64,000 nt of DNA from Mobilicoccus sp032056465 (GTDB lineage Bacteria > Actinomycetota > Actinomycetes > Actinomycetales > Dermatophilaceae): NCBI RefSeq assembly GCF_032056465.1, contig NZ_DAMBCL010000009.1. One strand, written 5' to 3'. Positions 40,106 to 48,773 of the stretch are shown here, one piece after another; position 1 is the stretch's first letter; every line of letters begins with the position of its first letter. Made by a program: the position numbers and the translations under genes. The notes below the pieces were generated by a model that saw nothing but the letters and a program-made list of their open reading frames with translations, ran no database searches and had not been told where the DNA came from.

Positions 40106-41962
40106 TCAGGGGGTGAGGAGGGCGCGGACGCGGTCGGGACCGAGGGAGAGCAGCAGCGTGGGGATGCGAGGGCCCGTGTCGGAGCCGACGAGCAGCCGGT
40201 AGAGCAGCGCGAACAGCTCCCGCTGGGCGGTCTTGACCTCCGGGGGCAGCTTCTTCTCGGCCACGTCGAACCCGCCCTGGATCTTGGGGATGCCGTAGAC
40301 GAGGGTCGTGAGTCCGCCGAGGGACCAGTCGTCGGTGAGTCGTGCCGCGAGCAGTTCCACCGCCTCGCGCTGCGCCGGCTCCAAGGAGGCGAGCAGCTCG
40401 GTGTCCGGCTCGGTGCGCACCTGTGTGCGATCCTCCTGCGGCATCTGCGTGAGAACCCACGTCTGCGCACAGTCGAGGCGGGGACGCAGCTGGTCCAGGC
40501 TCGTGAGCTCGACGTCGTCACCCACCATGCCCTGGACGATCCGCAGCGTCTGCTCGGGGTCGCCGCCGGTGATGTCGACGACCGAGGCGAGCGCGCGATA
40601 CGGCACCGGGACCGGTGTCGAGGGCAGCTCACCCGCGGCCGTGCCGACGGCGCGAGCGTGCATCGCGAGGTCGCCCGGCTGGGCGGCCGGCGTCGTGACC
40701 TTGCGGCCGAGGGCGTCCCACTCGTCGTAGAGCCGCTGGATGTCGGCGTCGAACGCGACGGAGAACGACTGGTTGGGACGTCGACGCGTGTAGAGCCACC
40801 GGAGCACGGCGGGCTCCATGATCCGCATCGCGTCGGCCGGGGTGGGCACGCCACCGCGGGAGGAGCTCATCTTGGCCATGCCGGCGATGCCGACGAAGGC
40901 GTACATCGGGCCGATGGGCTGGTGGCCACCGAAGATCGGCCCGACGATCTGGCCCCCGACCTGGAAGGACGATCCCGGAGAACTGTGGTCCACGCCCGAG
41001 GGCTCGAAGTCGACGCCCTCGTAGGCCCACCGCATGGGCCAGTCGACCTTCCACACGAGCTTGCCGTGGAAGTCGCGGTCGAGGTGCATCGACTCGGTGA
41101 CCTCCTCACCGTCGGGGCCCACGGCCACGTAGGTGAGTTCGGTCGTGTCGTCGTCGTAGGCGAGGACCCGGGTGGCGTCCGTACCGAAGGCCTTGCTGTA
41201 CGGCTTGAACGGGAAGTACCCGGAGGCGCCGCCGCCGTCCTCCTCGCTCGCCGCGCCGCTCCCCTCGGCGGCGGCCTGCATGGCCTCGGTGTCGTCGGAG
41301 CCCTCGGCCCCCTCGGCCGCCGCCTCCGCCACCGCCGCATCGACGACGGCACCGGGCGCACCCGGCTCGGCGCTCTTCGTGCGGTACTGCCCGAGCACCG
41401 CGTCGATCTCGTGACGCGAGCGCATGGCGTGGAGCACCTGATCGCGGTAGGCGCCGGAGGTGTACTGCTCGGTCTGGCTGATGCCGCGGTACTCCACCCC
41501 CATGCGTGCGAGGGACTCCGCCATCGCGGCCTTGAAGTGCTCGGCCCAGTTGGGGTGGGCGGAGCCGCGGGGCGCCGGGACGCTCGTGAGCGGCTTGCCG
41601 ATGTGGGCGCTCCACGACTCGTCGACACCCTCGACCCCGAACGGCACCTTGCGGAACCGGTCGTAGTCGTCCCAACTGATGACGTGCTCGACCGGGATGC
41701 CGCGGCGGGCGATCTCGTCGGCGACGAGGTGCGGGGTCATGACCTCGCGGAGGTTGCCGAGGTGGATCGGGCCCGACGGAGACAGCCCGGACGCGCACAC
41801 GATCGTGCGCTGCGGGTCGCGACCGTGGGCCGTGGCGACGACCTCGTCGGCCATGCGCGCGACCCAGTCCACCTCGGGCTGCGACGCGCCCTTCCCACGC
41901 CCCCGGCGGGATCGCCGCGCCTCGGGCGGGGTGGGGTCGGCCGGTCCGGTGGTGTCGTTCAT
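40106..41962 (-). CDS. lysS: Class I lysyl-tRNA synthetase
   Basis: This is a class I LysRS, the type typical of archaea and some bacteria, charging tRNA-Lys. The 618-residue protein has the HIGH-type motif PIHLGN (around residue 65), the KMSKS-type motif KMSSSRGG, and the expected C-terminal helical anticodon region. An Ala/Glu/Ser-rich insert of about 55 residues (around 200-255) interrupts the catalytic domain before GYFPFKPYSKAFG. The ATG has GAGGAC upstream. It is close to purA but with separate functions. Confidence 0.93.
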   Translation of the reverse strand: MNDTTGPADPTPPEARRSRRGRGKGASQPEVDWVARMADEVVATAHGRDPQRTIVCASGLSPSGPIHLGNLREVMTPHLVADEIARRGIPVEHVISWDDYDRFRKVPFGVEGVDESWSAHIGKPLTSVPAPRGSAHPNWAEHFKAAMAESLARMGVEYRGISQTEQYTSGAYRDQVLHAMRSRHEIDAVLGQYRTKSAEPGAPGAVVDAAVAEAAAEGAEGSDDTEAMQAAAEGSGAASEEDGGGASGYFPFKPYSKAFGTDATRVLAYDDDTTELTYVAVGPDGEEVTESMHLDRDFHGKLVWKVDWPMRWAYEGVDFEPSGVDHSSPGSSFQVGGQIVGPIFGGHQPIGPMYAFVGIAGMAKMSSSRGGVPTPADAMRIMEPAVLRWLYTRRRPNQSFSVAFDADIQRLYDEWDALGRKVTTPAAQPGDLAMHARAVGTAAGELPSTPVPVPYRALASVVDITGGDPEQTLRIVQGMVGDDVELTSLDQLRPRLDCAQTWVLTQMPQEDRTQVRTEPDTELLASLEPAQREAVELLAARLTDDWSLGGLTTLVYGIPKIQGGFDVAEKKLPPEVKTAQRELFALLYRLLVGSDTGPRIPTLLLSLGPDRVRALLTP

Positions 41963-41996
41963 CGAGGTCCTCAGGGGGGTTCGGGCGTGCGGTCGC

Positions 41997-43286
41997 TCAG
42001 TCGGACAGGAGGCTGTGGCGCTGGATGATCTCGTCGCGGCCGGGGCCGACGCCGATGGCCGAGATGCGGGCCCCGATGCGCTGCTCGACGAACTCGATGT
42101 AGGCGCGGGCGTTCTCGGGCAGTTCCTCGAACGTGCGGCACCCGGAGATGTCGGTCTTCCAGCCCGGCAGCACCTCGTAGATCGGGGTGGCGTGGTGGAA
42201 GTCGCTCTGGCTCACCGGCATCTCGTCGTGGCGGACGCCGTTGATGTCGTAGGCGACGCACACGGGGATCTCGTCGAACGTGTCGAGGTTGTCGAGCTTG
42301 GTGACGACGAAGTCGGTGACGCCGTTGATGCGCTGGGCGTACCGCCCGATGACGACGTCGAGCCACCCGATGCGGCGCGGACGCCCCGTCGTCGTGCCGA
42401 ACTCGCCGCCGATGACGCGGAGGCGGTCGCCGACCTCGTCGTGCAGTTCGGTGGGGAACGGCCCCTCGCCGACCCGCGTCGTGAACGCCTTGAGCACGGC
42501 GATGACCCGGTCGACCCGCGTGGGCGGCAGGCCCGCGCCCGTGCAGGCCCCCCCGGAGGTGGCGTTGGAGCTCGTGACGTAGGGGTAGGTGCCGTGGTCG
42601 ACGTCGAGCAGAGTGGCCTGGCCGGCCTCGCACAGCACCGTCTTGCCCTCGTCGAGGGCGCGGCTGATCTCGAGGGAGGTGTCGGTGACCATCGGCGCGA
42701 GACGGTCGGCGTAGGAGAGCAGCTCGCTCACGACCTCGTCGACGTCGATCGCGCGACGGTTGTAGATCTTGGCGAGCACCTGGTTCTTGAACTCGAGCGC
42801 GGCCTCGACCTTCTGGCGCAGGATGGATTCGTCGTAGAGGTCCTGGACGCGGATGCCGACGCGGCTCATCTTGTCGGCGTAGGTGGGCCCGATGCCGCGA
42901 CCCGTGGTGCCGATCTTGCGGTTGCCGAGGAAGCGCTCGTTGACCCGGTCGAGCACGGTGTTGTAGCTCGGGATGACGTGCGCGTTGGCGCTCACCTGCA
43001 ACAGCGTGCAGTCGACACCGCGAGCGGTGAGGTCGTCGAGCTCCTGGAACAGCACCGAGAGGTCGATGACGACCCCGTTGCCGATGATCGGCGTGACCCC
43101 CGGGGTGAGGATGCCGCTCGGCAGGAGGTGCAGCGCGTACTTCTCCTGACCCACGACCACGGTGTGCCCGGCGTTGTTCCCGCCGTTGAACTTCACGACG
43201 TAGTCGATACGGTCGCCGAGGAGGTCGGTCGCCTTGCCCTTGCCCTCGTCACCCCACTGGGCTCCGACCAGCACGATCGCCGGCAT
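41997..43286 (-). CDS. purA: Adenylosuccinate synthetase
   Basis: PurA uses GTP to join aspartate to IMP on the way to AMP. The 429-residue product starts MPAIVLVGAQWGDEGKGKA, with the P-loop GDEGKGK, then FNGGNNAGHTVV, TTGRGIGPTYADK and the C-terminal RIGARISAIGVGPGRDEII. ATG 43286 has GAGGGTGG upstream; an earlier ATG in the frame lacks resemblance. It is downstream of lysS on the map but transcribed toward it, ending 34 bp from the lysS start, so the two may be co-transcribed as purA-lysS. Confidence 0.96.
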   Translation of the reverse strand: MPAIVLVGAQWGDEGKGKATDLLGDRIDYVVKFNGGNNAGHTVVVGQEKYALHLLPSGILTPGVTPIIGNGVVIDLSVLFQELDDLTARGVDCTLLQVSANAHVIPSYNTVLDRVNERFLGNRKIGTTGRGIGPTYADKMSRVGIRVQDLYDESILRQKVEAALEFKNQVLAKIYNRRAIDVDEVVSELLSYADRLAPMVTDTSLEISRALDEGKTVLCEAGQATLLDVDHGTYPYVTSSNATSGGACTGAGLPPTRVDRVIAVLKAFTTRVGEGPFPTELHDEVGDRLRVIGGEFGTTTGRPRRIGWLDVVIGRYAQRINGVTDFVVTKLDNLDTFDEIPVCVAYDINGVRHDEMPVSQSDFHHATPIYEVLPGWKTDISGCRTFEELPENARAYIEFVEQRIGARISAIGVGPGRDEIIQRHSLLSD

Positions 43287-43582
43287 CGTCGCCACCCTCT
43301 TCCGGATCTCACGGTGTTCTTTCGTGCGCGGTCGCCCGAGGCGCCCGCGCGGCACCCGATCCTCCGCCGGACGCCTCGCCGAGCCTACCGCCTCACGGCG
43401 ACGGCCCTTCGAGGCGAGGACGCGACGCGGGGTGGCTCCGGGCGACGACGCCGTTCGCCGGGCATCATGGGCTTCGCGTCGATTTCGTTCAAGTGCGTCG
43501 GGATCCGGTCGATCGGAGACGGGAGGACCTGGCGCCAGCGCCGATCCACCGTGCCCGACCCCTCACACCCGGAGGAGCACCG

Positions 43583-44152
43583 ATGACCGCTCGCCTCGCC
43601 CTGCCCGCCACCGCCACCGCCTTCCTGGCCTGCGTCGCCCTCGCGGGCTGCGGGAACGCGCAGGCGGGAACCTCCAGCGCCACGGCGACGTCGCCGACGG
43701 TGACGGCCGTCGCCACCACCACCCCGCCGTCCCCCGAGGCGACGACGTCGACGTCGGACGAGGTCACCACGTCCCCGGACGTGTCGAGGACCAGCGAGCC
43801 CGAGACCACCGTGCTCACCCACAGCGCCACCCCGACCGCCACCCCCACGCGCTCGGCCTCGACCCCGGCGAAGAAGGCTGGCACGGTCAAGCAGCGCAGC
43901 ATCGAGGACTACGGCGACGCGGCGATCGAGGCGTGGGCCGCCGGTGATCGCGCGACCCTCGCGAAGTACGTCTCGCCGAAGGCCCGGGCGGCGACCTCGT
44001 CGACGCTCGCGACCGAGCTCCTGCGCGTGGCCTGCGACGGAGACATGTGCAGCTACGCGAACGAGGACGGCGAGCGGGTCACGTTCACCTTCGACCGCGC
44101 CGCCGTCAAGGCCGGGCGCACGGGCGGCATCATCGGCATCAAGGTGGACTGA
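43583..44152 (+). CDS. Predicted lipoprotein
   Basis: The 189-residue protein has a signal peptide and lipobox LAGC with the modified Cys at residue 23. A Thr/Ser/Pro-rich linker (residues 25-95) leads to a C-terminal domain of about 90 residues (IEDYGDAAIEAWAAGDRATL..., YANEDGERVTFTFDRAAV) that may be a small NTF2-like fold. GGAGGAG precedes the ATG. Function is unknown. It is followed by a perfect terminator. Confidence 0.8.
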   Translation: MTARLALPATATAFLACVALAGCGNAQAGTSSATATSPTVTAVATTTPPSPEATTSTSDEVTTSPDVSRTSEPETTVLTHSATPTATPTRSASTPAKKAGTVKQRSIEDYGDAAIEAWAAGDRATLAKYVSPKARAATSSTLATELLRVACDGDMCSYANEDGERVTFTFDRAAVKAGRTGGIIGIKVD

Positions 44153-44195
44153 TCTCACCCCCGGCGCGAACGCCGGTGGGAACACAGGCAGAGAA

Positions 44196-44231
44196 GCAGC
44201 CGGGTGGTCGCGATGGCGACCACCCGGCTGC
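44196..44231. terminator. Perfect hairpin between lipoprotein and DUF3151 genes
   Basis: Sixteen bases (44196-44211) pair perfectly with 44216-44231 around GATG. It lies between convergent genes and can terminate both. Confidence 0.85.
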
Positions 44232-44297
44232 GTCGTCGTCTGCGCCGTCGACCAGGGCCCCCGAGCCCCTCCCCGGGGCCTCGGGGAGCGGGGGCCG

Positions 44298-44705
44298 TCA
44301 GAGACCGAGCGCGTCGGCGGCCTCCGGGCTCGAATCACGGAGGAACTGCGCGCAGCGGGCACGTTCGTCCTCCTCACCGATGGCTCCGGCGGCGCGGGAG
44401 AGTGCGGCGACGCTGCGGAGGAATCCGCGGTTGGGCTCGTGCCGAAACGGCACCGGCCCCGCCCCCTTCCACCCCGCGCGGCGAAGCTGGTCGAGGCTGC
44501 GGTGGTACCCCGTGCGGGCATAGGCGTAGGCCTCGACGGTGAAGCCCGCCGCGAGGGCCGCCTCGGCGAGGGTCGCCCACGCGAGCGCGGACTGCGGGAA
44601 CCGTCCCGCCGTGATCGCCGGGTCCGCGCCCGAGAGCAGCTCGGCCGCGGCCGGATCGACCTCGAGCAGGGTCTCCGGCGGCTCGAGCAGGTTCTGGTGA
44701 CTCAT
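44298..44705 (-). CDS. DUF3151 family protein
   Basis: This 135-residue protein matches the actinobacterial DUF3151 family: LLEPPETLLEVDPAAAELL, FPQSALAWATLAEAALAAG, AYAYARTGYHRSLDQLRR and PFRHEPNRGFLRS. The helical core has the pattern of two TPR-like repeats. Its usual chromosomal neighbour, as here, is the class II fructose-bisphosphate aldolase, but its function has not been established. GAGAAGA lies just ahead of the ATG. Confidence 0.88.
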   Translation of the reverse strand: MSHQNLLEPPETLLEVDPAAAELLSGADPAITAGRFPQSALAWATLAEAALAAGFTVEAYAYARTGYHRSLDQLRRAGWKGAGPVPFRHEPNRGFLRSVAALSRAAGAIGEEDERARCAQFLRDSSPEAADALGL

Positions 44706-44850
44706 TCTTCTCCCTCTCCTCGTCGTCCCTCCATGGTCACCGACTCCGTCCTCCGAAGACCACCCACCCCTCCCAGCGCGCCCTGCGCCGCGACACGACG
44801 CGGGTGTCGGCGGACGCCGGTCCCCAGGACGCCAGGACGCCGCTCACCAT

Positions 44851-44880
44851 TGACACGTGACTTTTTGGTCACCTATTGTC
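44851..44880 (+). promoter_or_regulatory. Promoter with palindromic operator of the arsR-SRPBCC operon
   Basis: TTGACA (44851-44856), 18 bp, TATTGT (44875-44880), with the inverted repeat GTGAC-6-GTCAC (44858-44873) filling the spacer. The -10 ends 5 bases before ATG 44886, so the mRNA is probably leaderless. An ArsR protein bound to the palindrome would block RNA polymerase, which fits autorepression. Confidence 0.65.
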
Positions 44881-44885
44881 GCGGC

Positions 44886-45215
44886 ATGGACGACGACCTG
44901 GTGTTCAAGGCGTTGGCCGACCGGACGCGGCGGCTGCTCCTCGACGCCCTCTTCGAGCAGGACGGGCGGAGCCAGAGCGACCTGGAGGCCGTCGTCGCGA
45001 CGCACACCGACATGACGCGCTACGGCGTGGCCAAGCACCTGCGGCTCCTCGAGGACGCGGGGCTGATCGTCACTCGCCGACAGGGACGCACGAAGCTCCA
45101 CCACCTCAACGCGGTCCCCATCCGGTTGATCCACGACCGCTGGATCGACAAGTACACCCGGCACCACGTCACGGCCCTCACCGAACTGAAACGTGCACTG
45201 GAGGATTCACCATGA
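44886..45215 (+). CDS. ArsR-family transcriptional regulator (SRPBCC-linked)
   Basis: The 109-residue protein is a winged-helix repressor of the ArsR type found with AHSA1-family genes: MDDDLVFKALADRTRRLLLD, LEAVVATHTDMTRYGVAKHLRLLEDAGL and VTRRQGRTKLHHLN. There is no obvious cysteine or histidine metal site at the ArsR positions, so it is probably not a metal sensor. It overlaps the SRPBCC gene by 4 bp (ATGA) and probably represses both. The start is set by the promoter just upstream. Confidence 0.88.
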   Translation: MDDDLVFKALADRTRRLLLDALFEQDGRSQSDLEAVVATHTDMTRYGVAKHLRLLEDAGLIVTRRQGRTKLHHLNAVPIRLIHDRWIDKYTRHHVTALTELKRALEDSP

Positions 45216-45739
45216 GCAACGAGACCACGCCGCAGACGATGCACGACGGCACCGAACGTCAGGCGCCGGAGATCCAGGTCTTCCGCATCTACATCGAGGC
45301 CCCCGCGCAGCGCGTGTGGGACGCCATCACGACGGGCGAGTTCAGCACGAAGTACGGCTACGGAGGCATCGTCGAGTACGACCTCCGCGAGGGCGGCGAC
45401 TACGTCAGCCACACCACCGAGGAGATGAAGAGGATGGGCATGGGTGACGTCGCCGTCACCGGTCGTGTCCTCGAGTCCGATCCGCCCTCCCGTCTCGTCC
45501 AGACCTGGGTCGCGGCCTGGCACCAGCAGGAGACGACCCTCACCTGGGAACTCGTCGAGCACGAGGGACCCCTCACCGCGCTGACCCTCACCCACGACTG
45601 CACGGGCGCCCAGAACACCGCCCGCGACGTCGAAGGCACCGGGGACGCGCGTCAGGGAGGAGGCGGGTGGCCCTGGATCCTCGCAGGCATGAAGACCTAC
45701 CTCGAGACCGGGCACGCGATGCCCGGGTCCGGCATCTGA
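45212..45739 (+). CDS. SRPBCC (AHSA1-like) domain protein
   Basis: This 175-residue protein has the START/AHSA1-type helix-grip fold: FRIYIEAPAQRVWDAIT, EYDLREGGDYVSH, GDVAVTGRVLESDPPSRLVQTW, and LTWELVEHEGPLTALTLTHD, ending GGWPWILAGMKTYLETG. Such proteins often bind hydrophobic ligands, but the substrate is unknown. It is translated together with the ArsR regulator, a frequent pair in actinobacteria. Confidence 0.88.
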   Translation: MSNETTPQTMHDGTERQAPEIQVFRIYIEAPAQRVWDAITTGEFSTKYGYGGIVEYDLREGGDYVSHTTEEMKRMGMGDVAVTGRVLESDPPSRLVQTWVAAWHQQETTLTWELVEHEGPLTALTLTHDCTGAQNTARDVEGTGDARQGGGGWPWILAGMKTYLETGHAMPGSGI

Positions 45740-45802
45740 CCCCGACGCCGCCTCACGACGGAACGGACCCGACCTCCCGCGAGGCACCCGGGCACACCCA
45801 TG

Positions 45803-45840
45803 CCAGGGCCCCCGTCACCGATCGGTGACGGGGGCCCTGG
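45803..45840. terminator. Perfect 38-bp palindrome, bidirectional terminator
   Basis: CCAGGGCCCCCGTCACCG (45803-45820) is followed after AT by its exact complement (45823-45840). It lies between the convergent SRPBCC and aldolase genes. Confidence 0.85.
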
Positions 45841-45893
45841 TCGGCGCGGGCGGTCGGTGACCGCCGCGACTCACGTGCGCGGAACGCGACGGC

Positions 45894-46922
45894 TCACTTG
45901 TGCGTGCCGGCGCTGCGGAGGTCTTCGCACGCCTCGACCACGCGGGCAGCCATGCCGGCCTCGGCGGCCTTGCCCCACGCGCGGGGGTCGTACTGCTTCT
46001 TGTTGCCGACCTCGCCGTCGATCTTGAGCACACCGTCGTAGTTGCGGAGCATGTGATCGGCGACCGGGCGGGTGAAGGCGTACTGGGTGTCGGTGTCGAC
46101 GTTCATCTTGACGACGCCGTAGTCGACCGCGTCGGAGATCTCCTGCGGCAGGGAGCCGGAGCCACCGTGGAACACGAGGTCGAGCGGCTTGTCGCCGGCC
46201 TTGTCGCCGTACTTGGCGACGATCGCGTCCTGGCACTGCTTGAGGATCTCCGGGCGCAGCTTGACGTTGCCCGGCTTGTACACGCCGTGCACGTTGCCGA
46301 AGGTCAGCGCGGCCATGTAGCGGCCGTTCTCGCCGAGGCCGAGCGCCTCCACGGTGGCGATGGCGTCCTCGGGCGTCGTGTAGAGCTGCTCGTTGATCTC
46401 GTTGGCGACGCCGTCCTCCTCGCCACCGACGACGCCGATCTCGACCTCGAGGATGATGTCGGCGGCCTTCGCGAGCGCGAGGAGCTCCTGGGCGATCTTG
46501 AGGTTCTCGTCGAGCGGCACCGCGGAGCCGTCCCACATGTGCGACTGGAAGATCGGCAGACCCGTCTTCTTGACCTGCTCGGCGGAGGCCTGCAGCAGCG
46601 GGCGCACGAACCCGTCGAGCTTGTCCTTGGGGCAGTGGTCGGTGTGGAGCGCGATGTTGACGTCGTAGTTCTTCGCGACCTCCTGCGCGTAGGCGGCGAG
46701 CGCCAACGCACCGGTGACCATGTTCTTGATCGAGGGACCGGAGAGGTACTCCGACCCACCCGTGGAGACCTGGACGATGCCGTCGCTGCCGGCGTCGGCG
46801 AAGCCCTTGATCGCGGCGTTGAGCGTCTGGCTGGAGGACACGTTGATCGCCGGGTAGGCGAAGGATCCCGCCTTCGCCCGGTCCAGCATGTCGGCGTAGA
46901 CCTCGGGAGTTGCGATGGGCAC
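45894..46922 (-). CDS. fbaA: Fructose-bisphosphate aldolase class II
   Basis: This zinc-dependent aldolase splits fructose 1,6-bisphosphate in glycolysis. The 342-residue product has ALHTDHCPKD with metal- and catalysis-linked residues, ILEVEIGVVGGEEDGV with the metal-binding glutamate region, FGNVHGVYKPGN, and FHGGSGSLPQEI with a metal histidine. GTG 46922 is the start, with AGGAG upstream and PIATPEVYADML as the family's usual beginning. It lies next to DUF3151, which is common in actinobacteria. Confidence 0.96.
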   Translation of the reverse strand: MPIATPEVYADMLDRAKAGSFAYPAINVSSSQTLNAAIKGFADAGSDGIVQVSTGGSEYLSGPSIKNMVTGALALAAYAQEVAKNYDVNIALHTDHCPKDKLDGFVRPLLQASAEQVKKTGLPIFQSHMWDGSAVPLDENLKIAQELLALAKAADIILEVEIGVVGGEEDGVANEINEQLYTTPEDAIATVEALGLGENGRYMAALTFGNVHGVYKPGNVKLRPEILKQCQDAIVAKYGDKAGDKPLDLVFHGGSGSLPQEISDAVDYGVVKMNVDTDTQYAFTRPVADHMLRNYDGVLKIDGEVGNKKQYDPRAWGKAAEAGMAARVVEACEDLRSAGTHK

Positions 46923-47185
46923 GGTTGCTCCTTGCTGTTCGTCGGCTCGTCCGCGCCCGATGCGCGGAGCAGGGCTGCTCTCCATCCTAGGTGGCCGGGC
47001 TCACGCCCGGGCCGGGAGACCGGGCGCCGATCACCAGCGCCGTCCGCAGCGGGTGAACACGTCCGGATCACCCGGGCACTACGGCCCTTTTCGGGCCGAT
47101 CTCGTCCTCATAGCGTCGTCCCGGATCGGGGCGGGCACCTCGTCCCGAGAGGTGGGACCCGGCCCGGGTGAGAGAGGAGCACGTC

Positions 47186-48204
47186 ATGGCCGACATGCAG
47201 GCCGCCGTCGCCACCGCCTTCGGAGCACCGCTCGAGGTCACCTCCGTCCCTGTGCCCGAACCGGGCCCGGGCCAGGCATTGGTCCGCACACTCACCTCCG
47301 GGGTGTGCCACACCGACCTCCACGCCGTCTCCGGCGACTGGCCGGTCAAACCCACCCCGCCGTTCATCCCCGGCCACGAGGGGGTGGGACGCGTCGAGAA
47401 GCTCGGTGACGGCGTCGAGGGCCTTGCCGTGGGCGACCTGGTCGGCAACGCCTGGCTGTGGTCGGCCTGCGGTGTGTGCGAGTACTGCCGCACCGGCTGG
47501 GGGACCCTCTGCGAGCAGCAGCGCAACGGCGGCTACACGGTCGACGGGTCGTTCGGCCAGTACAGCTCGTCGACGCGACGTACGCCGCCCGCCTGCCCCA
47601 GGGCTGCGACCCGCTCGAGGTCGCACCGATCCTGTGCGCCGGCGTCACCGTCTACAAGGGCCTCAAGTGCACCGACACCCGCCCCGGGCAGTGGGTGGCG
47701 ATCTCCGGCATCGGGGGGCTCGGGCACATCGCCGTGCAGTACGCGGTCGCGATGGGCCTGCGGGTCGCCGCGGTCGACGTCGCGGAGGACAAGCTCGCCC
47801 TCGCGCGGGAACTCGGCGCCGAGGTCACGGTCGACGCCTCGACGCAGGATCCGATCGCCGCGATCCAGGAGCAGACCGGCGGCGTTCACGGCGTCCTCGT
47901 CACGGCCGTGCACCCGTCGGCCTTCGGCCAGGCGATCGGGATGTCCCGCCGCGGCGGCACGATCGTGTTCAACGGCCTGCCTCCGGGGGACTTCCCCGCC
48001 CCGATCTTCGACATCGTGTTGCAGGGGCTGACGATCCGCGGATCGATCGTCGGCACCCGCCAGGACATGGTCGAGGCCGTCGACTTCTACGCCCAGGGCA
48101 AGATCCACCCGCGGGTGCACCGCCGCGAGCTCGCCGAGATCAACGACGTCTTCGACGAGATGCGCGCGGGCGGCATCGACGGACGGGTCGTGCTGCAGTA
48201 CTGA
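47186..48204 (+). pseudogene. Zinc-dependent alcohol dehydrogenase, frameshifted
   Basis: The ATG at 47186 (AGGAG upstream) begins an AdhA/AdhP-type dehydrogenase: GVCHTDLHAVSGDWP, IPGHEGVGRVEKLG and ACGVCEYCRTGWGTLC with the structural zinc cysteines. After GSFGQY (47546-47563) the frame must shift. The other frame continues VDATYAARLPQGCDP, CAGVTVYKGLK, GIGGLGHIAVQYAVAMG (NAD loop) and runs to 48204. TACAGCTCGTC suggests a single missing base relative to the expected codons. The whole is about 340 residues, normal for the family. It is either a recent inactivation or a sequencing error in this draft. Confidence 0.85.
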
Positions 48205-48280
48205 GCAGCCGTCCGCAGGACCGCGCGCGGTCCGCACCGCTCCACCCCGGGTGCCGGTCGCGAGCCGGAACGACGCGGGA

Positions 48281-48344
48281 CATGCGGTGATCCTGGCACG
48301 CGGTGAACGCGACACGCGGTGAACGCCGCACGCGGGGAACGCCG
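48281..48344. repeat. Four imperfect 16-bp tandem repeats
   Basis: Units CATGCGGTGATCCTGG, CACGCGGTGAACGCGA, CACGCGGTGAACGCCG and CACGCGGGGAACGCCG lie end to end. The later units are the more alike. No gene covers them. Confidence 0.85.
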
Positions 48345-48389
48345 CGCTCGATCAGCTCGGCGTGAGGTCGGCGCGGCACGGGTCACGCC

Positions 48390-48734
48390 TCAGCGGCAGG
48401 GAGGCAGGTCGGCGGTGGCACTGCGGTAGGCCGCCGACCAGGCCTCCTCGTCGACACGGTGGTCGGCGAGGACGCAACCGCGCCCGTTCCGCTTGACGAG
48501 GATGCCCTCCTGCGCCCAGTGCGGACGAGCGCCGCGGAGCAGCTCCGGGGTCAGGTCGCCGTACGCGTTCGTCACCCGCCACCACGTCACTCCACCGCCG
48601 TACTCCCGCAAGACGGCGCCGACCTGCCTCGGGCCGACGCCCACGAGCGCCCCGATCGCGCCGTAGGAGACGACCCGCCCGGGTGGGACGCACTCCACCG
48701 CCCTCAGGACGTGTTCGACGACGAGGTCGTTCAC
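48390..48734 (-). CDS. Alkyltransferase-like (MGMT-family) protein without active cysteine
   Basis: This 114-residue protein has the O6-alkylguanine transferase DNA-binding fold: VLRAVECVPPGRVVSYGAIG and VGPRQVGAVLREYGGGVTWWRV. The catalytic PCHRV is replaced by WWRV with no cysteine there, which defines alkyltransferase-like proteins. They bind O6-alkylguanine and recruit nucleotide excision repair, or inhibit MGMT. A single Cys near the C-terminus (LPPCR) is not at the active site. The gene ends after a tandem repeat. Confidence 0.85.
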   Translation of the reverse strand: MNDLVVEHVLRAVECVPPGRVVSYGAIGALVGVGPRQVGAVLREYGGGVTWWRVTNAYGDLTPELLRGARPHWAQEGILVKRNGRGCVLADHRVDEEAWSAAYRSATADLPPCR

Positions 48735-48773
48735 CGTGTCCCACCCATGAGTCGTCCCCCCCCTCCGGCCGAC

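Noticed and set aside
47186..48204. Programmed frameshift in the alcohol dehydrogenase
   Set aside because: No slippery heptamer or downstream structure is apparent at the break; mutation or sequencing error is simpler.
48281..48344. 16-bp repeats considered as a CRISPR or protein-binding iteron array
   Set aside because: There are no spacers and only four imperfect units; no replication or Cas gene is nearby.
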